From Solidesulfovibrio magneticus (lineage in GTDB: Bacteria > Desulfobacterota > Desulfovibrionia > Desulfovibrionales > Desulfovibrionaceae), in NCBI GenBank assembly GCA_002482565.1, contig DLGG01000014.1, positions 1 to 30,403 of the forward strand: a stretch of DNA of 30,403 nt, in the 5' to 3' direction. A program made the translations under genes and the position numbers. Positions within the stretch are counted from its first letter, which is position 1. The number at the start of each line of letters is the position of its first letter. Of the stretch, positions 6,358-13,890 are shown in pieces. The notes under the pieces were generated by a model. That model had not been told where the DNA came from and made no database searches. It worked only from the letters and a program-made list of their open reading frames with translations.

Positions 6358-8136
6358 TCAAGCGGCGCCCTGCATGTTCTCCACGAGCTGTTGCAGCACA
6401 TGGGCCTGGCCGGCCAGTTCGCTCACGGCCCGGCTGGCCTGGCCCATGGCCTCGGCCGTTTCCTGGGAAATGCCGGCCAGTTCGCGCACGGCCTGGTCGA
6501 TCTCCTCGCCCTCGGCGGCTTCCTTGCGGGAGGCTTCGGCAATGGCCTGGACCTGCTTGGAGGCCCGCTCGATGAGCTCCACGATGTCGGCCAGGGTGCG
6601 GCCCGAGGCGGCGGCCAGGTTGGTGGAGGCGTCGATGGCGGCCACGGCCTGGTCCACGCCGTCGATGGTGGTGCGCGCCCCGGACTGGATGTCGCGCACG
6701 GCCACGTCCACTTCGCGGGTGGCCACCATGGTCTTTTCGGCCAGCTTTCGCACCTCGTCGGCCACCACGGCAAAGCCCCGGCCGGCATCGCCGGCCCGGG
6801 CGGCCTCGATGGCGGCGTTTAAGGCCAGCAGATTGGTTTGGTCGGCGATCTCGCTGATGACGCTGATGACCCGGCCGATGCCTTCGGCGTGGCCGCCCAG
6901 GGCGGCCATGTCCTTTTTGAGTCCCAGGGCCAGCTTTTGGGCCTTGTCGATGCCCGACACCACCTCGCCCACCACGTTTTCGCCTTCCAGGGCCTTGGAC
7001 CGGGCGTCCTCGGCCGTTCGGGCAGCCACGGAAGCGTTCTCGGCCACGCCGGCGATGGTGTGGGACATGACGTCCATGGCCGATTCGGTGCCGGACAGGC
7101 TGCGCGATTGTTTCTCCATGCCCTGGCGGGTCAGTTCGACCTGCCGGGCAAGCTGCTCCGAGGCCGAGGTGACCACGGCCACCACCTGCTCGATTTCCGA
7201 GGCAGCCTGGGCGATGCCGCGCCGGGTCGCCTCGGCCGAGTCCTTGCGGGCTTCTTCCACGGCCTGGGCGGCCTGTCGGGCCTTTTGGGCGGCGTTGTCG
7301 GCCTCGTCGGTCTTTTGCCTGGCTTCGGCCAGGAGGCGGCGGATCTCGCCGGCCATGCGGGTCAGGGCTTGGCCGAGGGTGGCCAGTTCGCCGCAGCCGC
7401 GCCGGGGCGGCGGGCCGTCCAGATTGCCCCGGCTGATGTCATCGGCAAAAATGACGGCGGCAGCCAGGGGGCGGGTGATCATGCGGGTCAGGGCCGCGCC
7501 GAAGCCCAGGGCCAGAAGCGCGCCCGCGGCCATGCCGATGAGGATGTTGCGGGTGCTGGCGGCGGCCACGTTTTCGGCCGCGTCCACCACTTGCCGGGAT
7601 TCGGCCACGGCGGCGGCGATGGCCTCGTCCAGGGCCGTTAAGACCGCAGCCTGGACGGCGCGCAGATCGGTTGCCGTGGCCAGCACGTCCATCATGGCCA
7701 GGATGTCGGTCTTATCCTTTTCCCATTCCCGAATTTTGCCAAGCAACGCATCGTTGCCCTTCTGCGCGGCGTCGAGAACGGTGCGCAAGGCGTCCAGCCG
7801 TTGACGCTCGGCCGGGGCGTCGGCCAGTTCGACCGCCTCGGCCAGGGCCCTGGCCATGGTCTCGCGAGCCTTGTCCATGACGCGCCCCTGTTCGGCGGCC
7901 ACGGCCTTGTCGATGCCGGGGATGAGCAGGGTGCGCTGGGCGATGATGATTTCGCGCAGGCCCGCGCCGACGCGCATGAGCGCCGGGATGGCCGGCAAAC
8001 GCCTGGCCACGATGTCGTCCATGGAGGAGGAGGTCCGCGACAATCCCCTCCAGCCCACGGCGCCGACAGCCAGGGCAATGGCCGCCATCACCAGAAACGC
8101 CGTCATGATTCTCGTGCCGACGGACAAACCGTTCAT
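6358..8136 (-). CDS. Methyl-accepting chemotaxis protein
   Basis: This is a 592-residue inner-membrane chemoreceptor. ATG 8136 has GGGAGGA just upstream and puts the first transmembrane helix at residues ~9-29 (IMTAFLVMAAIALAVGAVGW). A helical periplasmic domain of ~170 residues follows, then TM2 (ILIGMAAGALLALGFGAAL), a HAMP segment (RMITRPLAAAVIF) and a long signalling coiled coil. The CheA/CheW-binding hairpin tip is intact (QTNLLALNAAIEAARAGDAG, then FAVVADEVRKLAE). There is no CheR-binding pentapeptide at the C-terminus (ends ENMQGAA). It lies 37 bases after a Cache-domain periplasmic protein on the same strand, so the two probably form one operon and perhaps one sensory unit. Confidence 0.95.
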   Translation of the reverse strand: MNGLSVGTRIMTAFLVMAAIALAVGAVGWRGLSRTSSSMDDIVARRLPAIPALMRVGAGLREIIIAQRTLLIPGIDKAVAAEQGRVMDKARETMARALAEAVELADAPAERQRLDALRTVLDAAQKGNDALLGKIREWEKDKTDILAMMDVLATATDLRAVQAAVLTALDEAIAAAVAESRQVVDAAENVAAASTRNILIGMAAGALLALGFGAALTRMITRPLAAAVIFADDISRGNLDGPPPRRGCGELATLGQALTRMAGEIRRLLAEARQKTDEADNAAQKARQAAQAVEEARKDSAEATRRGIAQAASEIEQVVAVVTSASEQLARQVELTRQGMEKQSRSLSGTESAMDVMSHTIAGVAENASVAARTAEDARSKALEGENVVGEVVSGIDKAQKLALGLKKDMAALGGHAEGIGRVISVISEIADQTNLLALNAAIEAARAGDAGRGFAVVADEVRKLAEKTMVATREVDVAVRDIQSGARTTIDGVDQAVAAIDASTNLAAASGRTLADIVELIERASKQVQAIAEASRKEAAEGEEIDQAVRELAGISQETAEAMGQASRAVSELAGQAHVLQQLVENMQGAA

Positions 8137-8173
8137 TGGCGTCCTCCCGAAAATGGGGAAAGGCAATGGCCTG

Positions 8174-8635
8174 TTAGGCCGGCTTGTAGATGCCGCAGCC
8201 GACCAGCATGTCATCGACCTTTTCCAGGTACATGGATTTCGGCTCGATCTGGCGGGTCACGGGATTGAGGAACTTGTAGTCCTGCCAAAAGCTGGGCTGG
8301 GTCTTGGCCATTTCCACGCGTTCCTTGACGAAGAACTTGCCGTCAGGATCGCGCAGCTCCAGCAGGTCCTTGCCGATCTGTTTGGGATTGGCCCCATGGG
8401 CCAGACACTTGCCGGAAAGATCGTAGACCACGACATAGAGGTCGCGGTCGTGGTAGGGGCCGCCCGGGGCGTTGATGACGGCAAAGGTCTGGTCCTTGCC
8501 GTCGGCCTTGATGGCGGCCACGGCTTTTTTCACCATGGCCACGGCTTCGTCCTTGGAGCCGCGCTCCTCGGCCATGGCCGTGGCGGCAAACCCCAAAACG
8601 GCAAAGCACAGAGCGACAACGAGCAGGCGTTTCAT
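8174..8635 (-). CDS. Periplasmic single-Cache-domain protein
   Basis: This is a 153-residue exported protein. ATG 8635 follows AAGGAGGA. Residues 1-22 form a signal peptide (MKRLLVVALCFAVLGFAATA, MAEE). The rest is one sCache_2-type domain: an N-terminal helix (DEAVAMVKKAVAAIKADGKD), a first sheet (FAVINAPGGPYHDRDLYVVV), the characteristic CLAHGANPKQIGKDLLELRD, and a final strand (LVGCGIYKPA). Cache domains bind small ligands such as carboxylates in the periplasm. This one has no membrane anchor or signalling domain and precedes the chemoreceptor in an apparent operon. It could therefore be a soluble binding partner of that receptor, which is inference. Confidence 0.85.
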   Translation of the reverse strand: MKRLLVVALCFAVLGFAATAMAEERGSKDEAVAMVKKAVAAIKADGKDQTFAVINAPGGPYHDRDLYVVVYDLSGKCLAHGANPKQIGKDLLELRDPDGKFFVKERVEMAKTQPSFWQDYKFLNPVTRQIEPKSMYLEKVDDMLVGCGIYKPA

Positions 8636-9061
8636 AGAATCCTCCTTGGTAGGGCGCAAATGTGCAGATTTTGCAACCTAGGCTTCTTTTGCCATGCCAA
8701 GTAGGCTGAAGCAAGGATTTCTACAGAAAAACGCTGCAACGCAGATAAATGGGTCTGGAGGGCTGAAGCGGGAGTTCAGGCCGGCCATAGCTGTTGCAAA
8801 ATATATTATTGCAAATGAATCTATTGACAGGAGGTCCGTCTGGCTTCCCCGGCATTGCTTTTCGCATTGTGGCGCAGCGGCGCGATGTCGGGTGTTGCGG
8901 GCTGTGTTGTGCCGTCGGAAGGCTGGGCGGGGTGCGAGCGAGCGGCCGCAGGGGTGGGAAAAAGGGCGCGGGCAGGGCCAGTCCGCGACGCGAAGCGGGC
9001 GGATCAGGGCTTCAGGGCCTGACGCCATGGGAAGCCAAGGAAGGGCGAGGGGGCCAGTCTG
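8636..9061. other. Intergenic region, no gene seen; AT-rich dyad at 8794-8814
   Basis: This 426-base gap lies upstream of the minus-strand Cache/chemoreceptor operon. The only notable sequence is an AT-rich island around 8793-8826 with TTGCAA at both ends of a 21-base stretch (8794-8814) and a third TTGCAA at 8671-8676. It may contain the operon's promoter, but no clear -35/-10 pair stands out. Confidence 0.4.
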
Positions 9062-9095
9062 AATGAAAGAGGGCCGAGGCAAAGCCTCGGCCCTC
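9062..9095 (-). terminator. Rho-independent terminator of RNA-binding protein gene
   Basis: Read on the minus strand: a 12-bp perfect stem (9084-9095 with 9069-9080; GAGGGCCGAGGC arm), a TTT loop, then TTTCATTC. It lies 64 bases after the RRM gene's stop codon. Confidence 0.85.
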
Positions 9096-9158
9096 GGAAA
9101 GGCTATAGGACAGCGCTATGAAAGCGCCGTGTCCGACGTCGGCCGCCGGACCGAAGGA

Positions 9159-9458
9159 CTACCAGCGTCCGCCGCCGTAACCGCCGCGACCGCCGCCGCC
9201 GCCGCCGGAGCGGGGCTTTTCCTGGGCCTCGTTGACCTTCAGGGTGCGACCGCCGAGTTCCTTGCCGTCCAGGTTCTGGATGGCGGCGGCAGCGCCGGCG
9301 TCGTCCATTTCCACGAAGCCGAAGCCGCGCAGGCGGCCGGTTTCACGGTCGGTGATGAGGTTGACGCTCAGCACCTCGCCATAAGAGGCGAAATGATTGC
9401 GGACATCGTCTTCGGTGGAGGAGAAGGACAGGTTGCCGACGTAAAGTTTCTTCGACAT
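9159..9458 (-). CDS. Glycine-rich RRM RNA-binding protein
   Basis: This is a 99-residue single-RRM protein of the bacterial/cyanobacterial Rbp type. RNP2 is LYVGNL (residues 5-10) and RNP1 is RGFGFVEM (44-51), both with the aromatic residues that stack on RNA. The domain is followed by a short Arg/Gly-rich tail (residues ~82-99, RSGGGGGGRGGYGGGRW) like those of cold-inducible RNA-binding proteins. It binds RNA in the cytoplasm; its targets are unknown. The start lacks a strong ribosome site. The predicted 5' leader is about 100 bases, which would allow post-transcriptional control. It is monocistronic with its own terminator. Confidence 0.95.
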   Translation of the reverse strand: MSKKLYVGNLSFSSTEDDVRNHFASYGEVLSVNLITDRETGRLRGFGFVEMDDAGAAAAIQNLDGKELGGRTLKVNEAQEKPRSGGGGGGRGGYGGGRW

Positions 9459-9568
9459 GGCTAGGCTTGGGCTCCGGTATTTGGCATGGGGCTAATTTCG
9501 TCGTCCGGGATGAACTTGCGCTGCGTTCCGAGGGGCGAATGCATCATGCACGTTGTTGGGTTCGGGAG

Positions 9569-9596
9569 ACAATACCTAGAACGAGGATTTACGCAA
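9569..9596 (-). promoter_or_regulatory. Candidate sigma-70 promoter for RRM gene
   Basis: Minus strand: TTGCGT (9596-9591), 16-base spacer, TATTGT (9574-9569). This places the start of transcription about 100 bases upstream of the ATG. Confidence 0.35.
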
Positions 9597-9939
9597 TAGA
9601 AAATATGGCCGGCCAGCCCCCCGGGATCAAAAATTTCGGCGATTGCGGGCGGTTGGAAAAAGTGACGGTAAGCGTTCCATTCCTGTTGCTGAGTCTGGCG
9701 GTAGAGTTTTGCTTGTAATGATTCAGGTGGGTTAGCGCTGCTTGTCCCGAAATTTGCGTCGGCCGGCGGCAGCGTTGCGTCCTGTTTTCGTTTGGCCGGC
9801 CAGCCGGTTTTCAGGAGTTCGGGGCGATATTTTTTTTGCCAGGGAGGCGAAAACCGCTTGGCAGCCGCCCAAAAAGCTCGGCGAGTCAGCGGTTTTCATC
9901 AAAGCAACCCTTGTTTATCCCTTTTCCTGTCGAGGGGGT
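9597..9939. other. Intergenic region, no gene seen
   Basis: This is the gap between the RRM gene promoter and the repeats after the permease gene. Composition is mixed, and I see no coding pattern or RNA structure I can defend. Confidence 0.45.
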
Positions 9940-9992
9940 CCGGGGGGATCATCCCCCCGGCCGCCGGAGGCGTCCCTCTTCGCCAGGGACGC
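9940..9992. repeat. Two GC-rich palindromes, REP-like
   Basis: CCGGGGGGAT (9940-9949) and ATCCCCCCGG (9951-9960) form a near-continuous palindrome. GCGTCCCT (9970-9977) and AGGGACGC (9985-9992) form a second hairpin with a 7-base loop. They lie directly after the permease stop codon (minus strand). Such G-run palindromes are typical intergenic repeats of this bacterial group as far as I recall, and may act as transcript 3' ends. Confidence 0.6.
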
Positions 9993-10000
9993 GACACTAG
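9986..10000 (-). repeat. Third copy of the CTAGTGTCGCGTCCC repeat end
   Basis: The minus strand reads CTAGTGTCGCGTCCC, identical over 15 bases to 25420-25434, where a 103-base repeat starts. TAG here is the permease stop codon. No partner terminal repeat is seen ~100 bases away, so this is a lone or decayed end. Confidence 0.55.
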
Positions 10001-11220
10001 CCGCGCAACGCCTGATCGGGCTGCAGGGCGGCGGCGGACAGGGCCGGGCGCAGACCGAAAACCAGCGTCACGACCAGCCCCAGGCCCAGGGCCAGGCCAA
10101 AGGTGCGCCAGGTGGCCACGGCCACGAGCAGGCCTTGCCGGTTGACCAGCCAGCAGGCCGCCTCGCCCAGGGCGTAGCCCAAAATCGCCCCGGCCAGGTC
10201 GAGGATGAGCAGCTCCAGCACGATGTGGGCGACGATGTCGCGCCGCCTGGCCCCCACGGCCATGAGCAGGCCGATTTCGACCCGGCGCAAGCTGATGTTC
10301 AGATAGGCCAGGTTGGCCGCCGTGAACCCGGCGGCGGCGATGACCACCGTCGAGGTGACGACCAGAAACAGCTGGATGCCCAGGCGCAGCACGGACAGGA
10401 AATTGAATATCTCCTGGATGGTCACCACCGTGAAGTCGTCTTCCTGTCCCGGCCCCAGGCCGTGGAGCCGGCGCAGGAACCGGCGCAGTTCGGCGATGTT
10501 GGCGTCCATGTCCGTGGCGTCGGCGAATTTGAGGCGAATGCCGCGCAGATAGAGCGGATTTAAATTGTAGTGCCGGGTCAGGCTGGACAGGGGCACGACG
10601 ACCCGATCGTCCACGGACACGCCGCCGCTGACGAAGCCTCGCTCGGACAAGACGCCGATGACCGTGTAAGGCTGGCCGTCCAGGCGCACTTGCCGGCCGA
10701 GGGGATTTTCGCCCGCGAAAAGGGCGCGCCTGGGGATTTCGCCCAGCAGGCAGACCCTGGCCCGGCCGGCCTCGTCGTCGGGTTCGATGTCGCGGCCCAG
10801 GGCCAGGCTCCAGTTCCAGGCCCGGGCAAATCCCGGCATGGCCCCGACCAGGGCCGGCGTTTCATGGGTCCGGGTGCCGTGTTTGAAGGTCTTGCGCCGG
10901 ACCAGGCGCGAGGCCGAGACGTCGTGGACCCCGGGCAGGCCGTCGCGGATGGCCCGCCAGTCGGCCATGGTGATGGTTTCGTTTCGCTGCCCGACAGGCT
11001 TGCCCCGCACCTCGCCGCCGGCCACGAAGGCCGCGTCGGCCCCGAACCACTGGACGAACTCCTCGATCTTGGCGTTGGCTCCGCGCGTGGCCGCCTCGGT
11101 CAGGCTGACCACGCAGATGGCCAGGGCCACGGCCAGGATCGAGAAGCAGGCGCTCACCGGGTAGGCCAAAACGGCCCGCAGGGCGTGGCCGGCGATGCGG
11201 GCAAGGCGGGTCGGCGTCAT
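9997..11220 (-). CDS. FtsX/MacB-type ABC transporter permease
   Basis: This is a 407-residue membrane protein with the layout of MacB/LolC-type permeases. It has TM1 at ~20-45 (VLAYPVSACFSILAVALAIC), a large extracytoplasmic MacB_PCD-like domain (~45-285, including the family-typical REIPRRALFAGENPLGRQVR-like segment near 185), and three C-terminal TM helices forming the FtsX domain (~290-400). It also has the ILLMAVGARRRDI-like cytoplasmic loop that contacts the ATPase. Such proteins drive mechanotransmission for efflux or lipoprotein handling together with an ABC ATPase. No ATPase gene is present on either side here. It starts 21 bases after the CPBP-like gene, so they probably share an mRNA. 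The ribosome site is weak, which suggests coupling. Its stop codon lies in a repeat end. Confidence 0.85.
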   Translation of the reverse strand: MTPTRLARIAGHALRAVLAYPVSACFSILAVALAICVVSLTEAATRGANAKIEEFVQWFGADAAFVAGGEVRGKPVGQRNETITMADWRAIRDGLPGVHDVSASRLVRRKTFKHGTRTHETPALVGAMPGFARAWNWSLALGRDIEPDDEAGRARVCLLGEIPRRALFAGENPLGRQVRLDGQPYTVIGVLSERGFVSGGVSVDDRVVVPLSSLTRHYNLNPLYLRGIRLKFADATDMDANIAELRRFLRRLHGLGPGQEDDFTVVTIQEIFNFLSVLRLGIQLFLVVTSTVVIAAAGFTAANLAYLNISLRRVEIGLLMAVGARRRDIVAHIVLELLILDLAGAILGYALGEAACWLVNRQGLLVAVATWRTFGLALGLGLVVTLVFGLRPALSAAALQPDQALRG

Positions 11221-11241
11221 GGCGCGGCCGGATGGAAGTCC

Positions 11242-12096
11242 CTAGAACTTCCCGTTGATGACCTGTTCCAGGAAGGGGAACACGGTGCGGAAAAAGCCCC
11301 GGTAATTGGAGCCAAAGGATGGCCCGATGCGGGTGTTGACGCCCAGGATCAGGTTGAGCGACGCGCCGATGGCGGCATGGGAAACGGCCGAGACCCAGAT
11401 GGAGGGCACGGTGCGGTAGACGAGGCTCCACAGGGCGGCGGCGAAAAAGACGCCGAGCATGAGCGTGGTGTTGGGATAATGAAACAGCGCGGCCACAAGC
11501 CCCAGCCAGCCGGCGCACAGCAGTTCCCGGTCGGTCAGCCCCTGGCAGAAGCGGGTCTGAGCAAAGGGCCGGCGGCAGGCCTCGGCGTCGAGATGGTCGC
11601 CGTTAAAGGTTCGGCCGCCGTAGAGCAGGCAGGTTAGCCGGGGGTAGAAAAAACCGAAGATGAACAGTTGCTGGCCCAGGGCCGAGAAGATGTAGAGGAA
11701 AAAGCGTCGTCCTAGGGCGTCCCAGTCGAAGGTCAGGGGCGAGAAGCGGCCGGTGGCCAGGGCGGCGGCCACGATGAGGGCCAGGGCGGCGCTGGCGAAG
11801 GAGCCGTAGACGGCAAGGGCCCGGCCCAGGTTGTCGGTGCGCAGGAAAAACCGTCGCCATGAGCCCAGGCCTCGCGGCGGGCCGGCGTCGCGGTGGACGA
11901 CCAGGGGAGAAATGACGGCGGCGTAGACCGCCGTGGCCAGGAACAAGCCCCCCACCCAGGGGCCAAGGGCGGCCCCGTCCTGGGCCAGGGCCGGGCCGAC
12001 CCGCCAGATGCCCCAGAAATAGATGGCCATGACGCCGCACATCTCAAGCAGGGACAAAGCCCGCCAGCCCAGATCGACGGCCAGGGAACGACCCAT
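11242..12096 (-). CDS. CPBP-family membrane protein with Gln-Gln in place of Glu-Glu
   Basis: This is a 284-residue protein with about eight hydrophobic segments. The C-terminal half matches the CPBP (CAAX protease and bacteriocin-processing) fold. Motif 1, normally EExxxR, reads GQQLFIFGFFYPRL (Gln142-Gln143). Motif 2 (FxxxH) corresponds to AALFHYPN (His206). Motif 3 (HxxxN) corresponds to SHAAIGASLN (His240, Asn248). The loss of both glutamates suggests it is not an active glutamic/metallo protease of the usual kind. It may be a pseudo-enzyme or a membrane chaperone. ATG 12096 has GGAG upstream. It is the first gene of a two-gene operon with an FtsX-type permease. Confidence 0.75.
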   Translation of the reverse strand: MGRSLAVDLGWRALSLLEMCGVMAIYFWGIWRVGPALAQDGAALGPWVGGLFLATAVYAAVISPLVVHRDAGPPRGLGSWRRFFLRTDNLGRALAVYGSFASAALALIVAAALATGRFSPLTFDWDALGRRFFLYIFSALGQQLFIFGFFYPRLTCLLYGGRTFNGDHLDAEACRRPFAQTRFCQGLTDRELLCAGWLGLVAALFHYPNTTLMLGVFFAAALWSLVYRTVPSIWVSAVSHAAIGASLNLILGVNTRIGPSFGSNYRGFFRTVFPFLEQVINGKF

Positions 12097-12459
12097 GTCG
12101 TGCTCCGTTGCCAGGTGTTGTGGGCAGGCGCCGGTACGTCGCTATAGCCAGGGCAAGACTGGAGCCGACTGCTTCAGACCTTAAAACAATAAAGAAACGG
12201 ACGGAGCCGGTCAATCGGTGTGTGGGAGGTGGATTGCGTGGGCTGTCGCGAGCGCACGAGAGGATCGACCGCGACAGCCATGTGCGGCCGACGCCATGCG
12301 CCCAGGCGGCGGCGGCCCCCGCCTCCGTCCGGGTGTCCGGCCGGGGGGGGGGCGGCGGGTGTTGGGCCAGGCTCCCGGGCCGGGCTGACAAAAGCCCGCC
12401 TCGGGCGTACCGTGACACGGGCGGACGGCGCATGGCCGCCCCAACCCCGGGAGGACGCC
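12097..12459. other. Divergent intergenic region, no gene seen
   Basis: This region separates the CPBP/permease operon (minus) from the histidine kinase (plus). The kinase frame is open upstream to about 12220, but the translation there is Arg/Pro/Gly-rich low-complexity sequence and is not counted as coding. There is an AT-rich stretch at 12178-12199 and G-runs near 12343-12351. No confident promoter can be named. Confidence 0.45.
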
Positions 12460-13890
12460 TTGTTACAGTCGCTGCGGCTGCCCCATCTCACCATCCGCCA
12501 GAAGGTGCTGGCCGGCGTCGTCATTCCGGTGCTGGCCTTTGCCGTGGTCGGCGTGGTGTCGCTCAATTCGCTCATTCGCCTGGAAACCACGCTCACCCTC
12601 ATGGAGATGGCCGACGACCTCTCCAACACCATTCTGGAAGTGCGGCGTTACGAGAAAAATTACCTGCTCTACGGCCACGGCGAGGATTTCGAGGAAGCCC
12701 AGCGCTACATCGACCAGGCCCGGGCCACCCTGCTCGCCATGTCCGCCGACGCCCGCGACGGCCGCGGCCGCCGGGGCATCGCCGCCCTGGAGCGGGCGCT
12801 TACGACCTACCAGGCCAAGGGCCAGGCCCTGGGGCCGGCCGCCGCCGCCTCGGCCGACAGCCTCGACGCCCTGCGCCAGGCCGGCAAGGATATGGTCGAT
12901 CTGTCGCTGGACATCAAAAACGCCGAGCGCAGCCGCACCCTGGCCCTGGTCGCCAACCTCAAGCGCCAGCTGCTGGTGGCCGGGCTGTGCGTCATCGCTT
13001 CGGCCCTGGCCCTGGCCTGGCTTTTGGCCCGCAAGATCCTGCGCGCCCTTGGCGTCATCGTCCAGGCCACGGCCGATATCGGCCAGGGTCGGTTTCGGAC
13101 CCTCAAGCCGCCCCAGGCCGACGACGAAACAGGACTGGTCATCGAGGCTTTCAACCGCATGACCCGGGAGCTGGAGCGCCGGCAGGCCCAGCTCGTCCAG
13201 GAAAAAAAGCTGTCGTCCCTTGGCGTGCTGACCTCGGGCATCGCCCACCAGCTCAACAATCCCCTCAACAACATCTCCACCTCCTGCCAGATCCTCATCG
13301 AGGAACACGGGCAGTGCGATCCGGCCTTTGCCGCGCGGATGCTCGCCAACATCCAGCAGGAAGTGCTGCGCGCCCGGGACATCGTCAAAGGGCTGCTGGA
13401 ATTTTCCCGGGCCAAGGACTTCAGCCTCAAGCCCACGCCCCTGGCCCCGGTGGTGGCCGGAGCCTTTCGGCTGGTGTCGAGCCAGACGCCGTCGGGCATC
13501 ACCCTGTCCCGGGACGTGCCCGAGGACATGGTCCTTCACCTCGACGCCGCCCGGATGCAGGAGGTGCTCATCAACCTGCTGCTAAACGCCGTCCAGGCCA
13601 TGGACGCCCCGGCCGGGGCCATCACGGTCTCGGCCCGCATCGACGGCGAGGCTGCGGCCATCGTGGTGGAGGACACCGGGCCGGGCATCCCGGATGAAGA
13701 TCTTGGCCGGGTTTTCGATCCCTTCTACACCACCAAGGAGGTGGGCAAGGGCACGGGCCTTGGGTTGTCCATCGTTTTCGGCATCATCGAAAAGCATCAA
13801 GGGTCCATCGTGGCCGAAAAAACCGGCGGCCGGGGGGCGCGCTTCGTCATCCGCCTGCCCCTGCCCCAGGCCGGGACGGGTACGGCATGA
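12460..13890 (+). CDS. Membrane sensor histidine kinase
   Basis: This is a 476-residue kinase. I place the start at TTG 12460 because GGGAGGA lies four to five bases upstream and TM1 follows at once. Domains: TM1 ~16-36; a helical periplasmic sensor ~37-165 (with EVRRYEKNYLLYG, CHASE3-like); TM2 ~168-190; HAMP ~190-242; HisKA with phospho-acceptor His263 (GIAHQLNNPLNNI); and HATPase with N box (NLLLNAVQAM), G1 (EDTGPGIPD), F (FDPFYTTK) and G2 (GKGTGLGLSI). Its stop overlaps the start of the sigma-54 regulator by four bases (ATGA), so the two form a cognate pair. The receiver inside the nearby Lon protein resembles that of the partner regulator and may be a second target. Confidence 0.93.
   Translation: MLQSLRLPHLTIRQKVLAGVVIPVLAFAVVGVVSLNSLIRLETTLTLMEMADDLSNTILEVRRYEKNYLLYGHGEDFEEAQRYIDQARATLLAMSADARDGRGRRGIAALERALTTYQAKGQALGPAAAASADSLDALRQAGKDMVDLSLDIKNAERSRTLALVANLKRQLLVAGLCVIASALALAWLLARKILRALGVIVQATADIGQGRFRTLKPPQADDETGLVIEAFNRMTRELERRQAQLVQEKKLSSLGVLTSGIAHQLNNPLNNISTSCQILIEEHGQCDPAFAARMLANIQQEVLRARDIVKGLLEFSRAKDFSLKPTPLAPVVAGAFRLVSSQTPSGITLSRDVPEDMVLHLDAARMQEVLINLLLNAVQAMDAPAGAITVSARIDGEAAAIVVEDTGPGIPDEDLGRVFDPFYTTKEVGKGTGLGLSIVFGIIEKHQGSIVAEKTGGRGARFVIRLPLPQAGTGTA

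Noticed and set aside
8794..8814. TTGCAA-N9-TTGCAA as an operator for the Cache/chemoreceptor operon
   Set aside because: The dyad is imperfect, is in an AT-rich island where such matches occur easily, and lies ~160-180 bases from the gene. Noted only in the intergenic entry.
12220..12459. 80-residue N-terminal extension of the histidine kinase
   Set aside because: Arg/Pro/Gly-rich sequence without a ribosome site. A GGGAGGA site places the start at TTG 12460, just before TM1.
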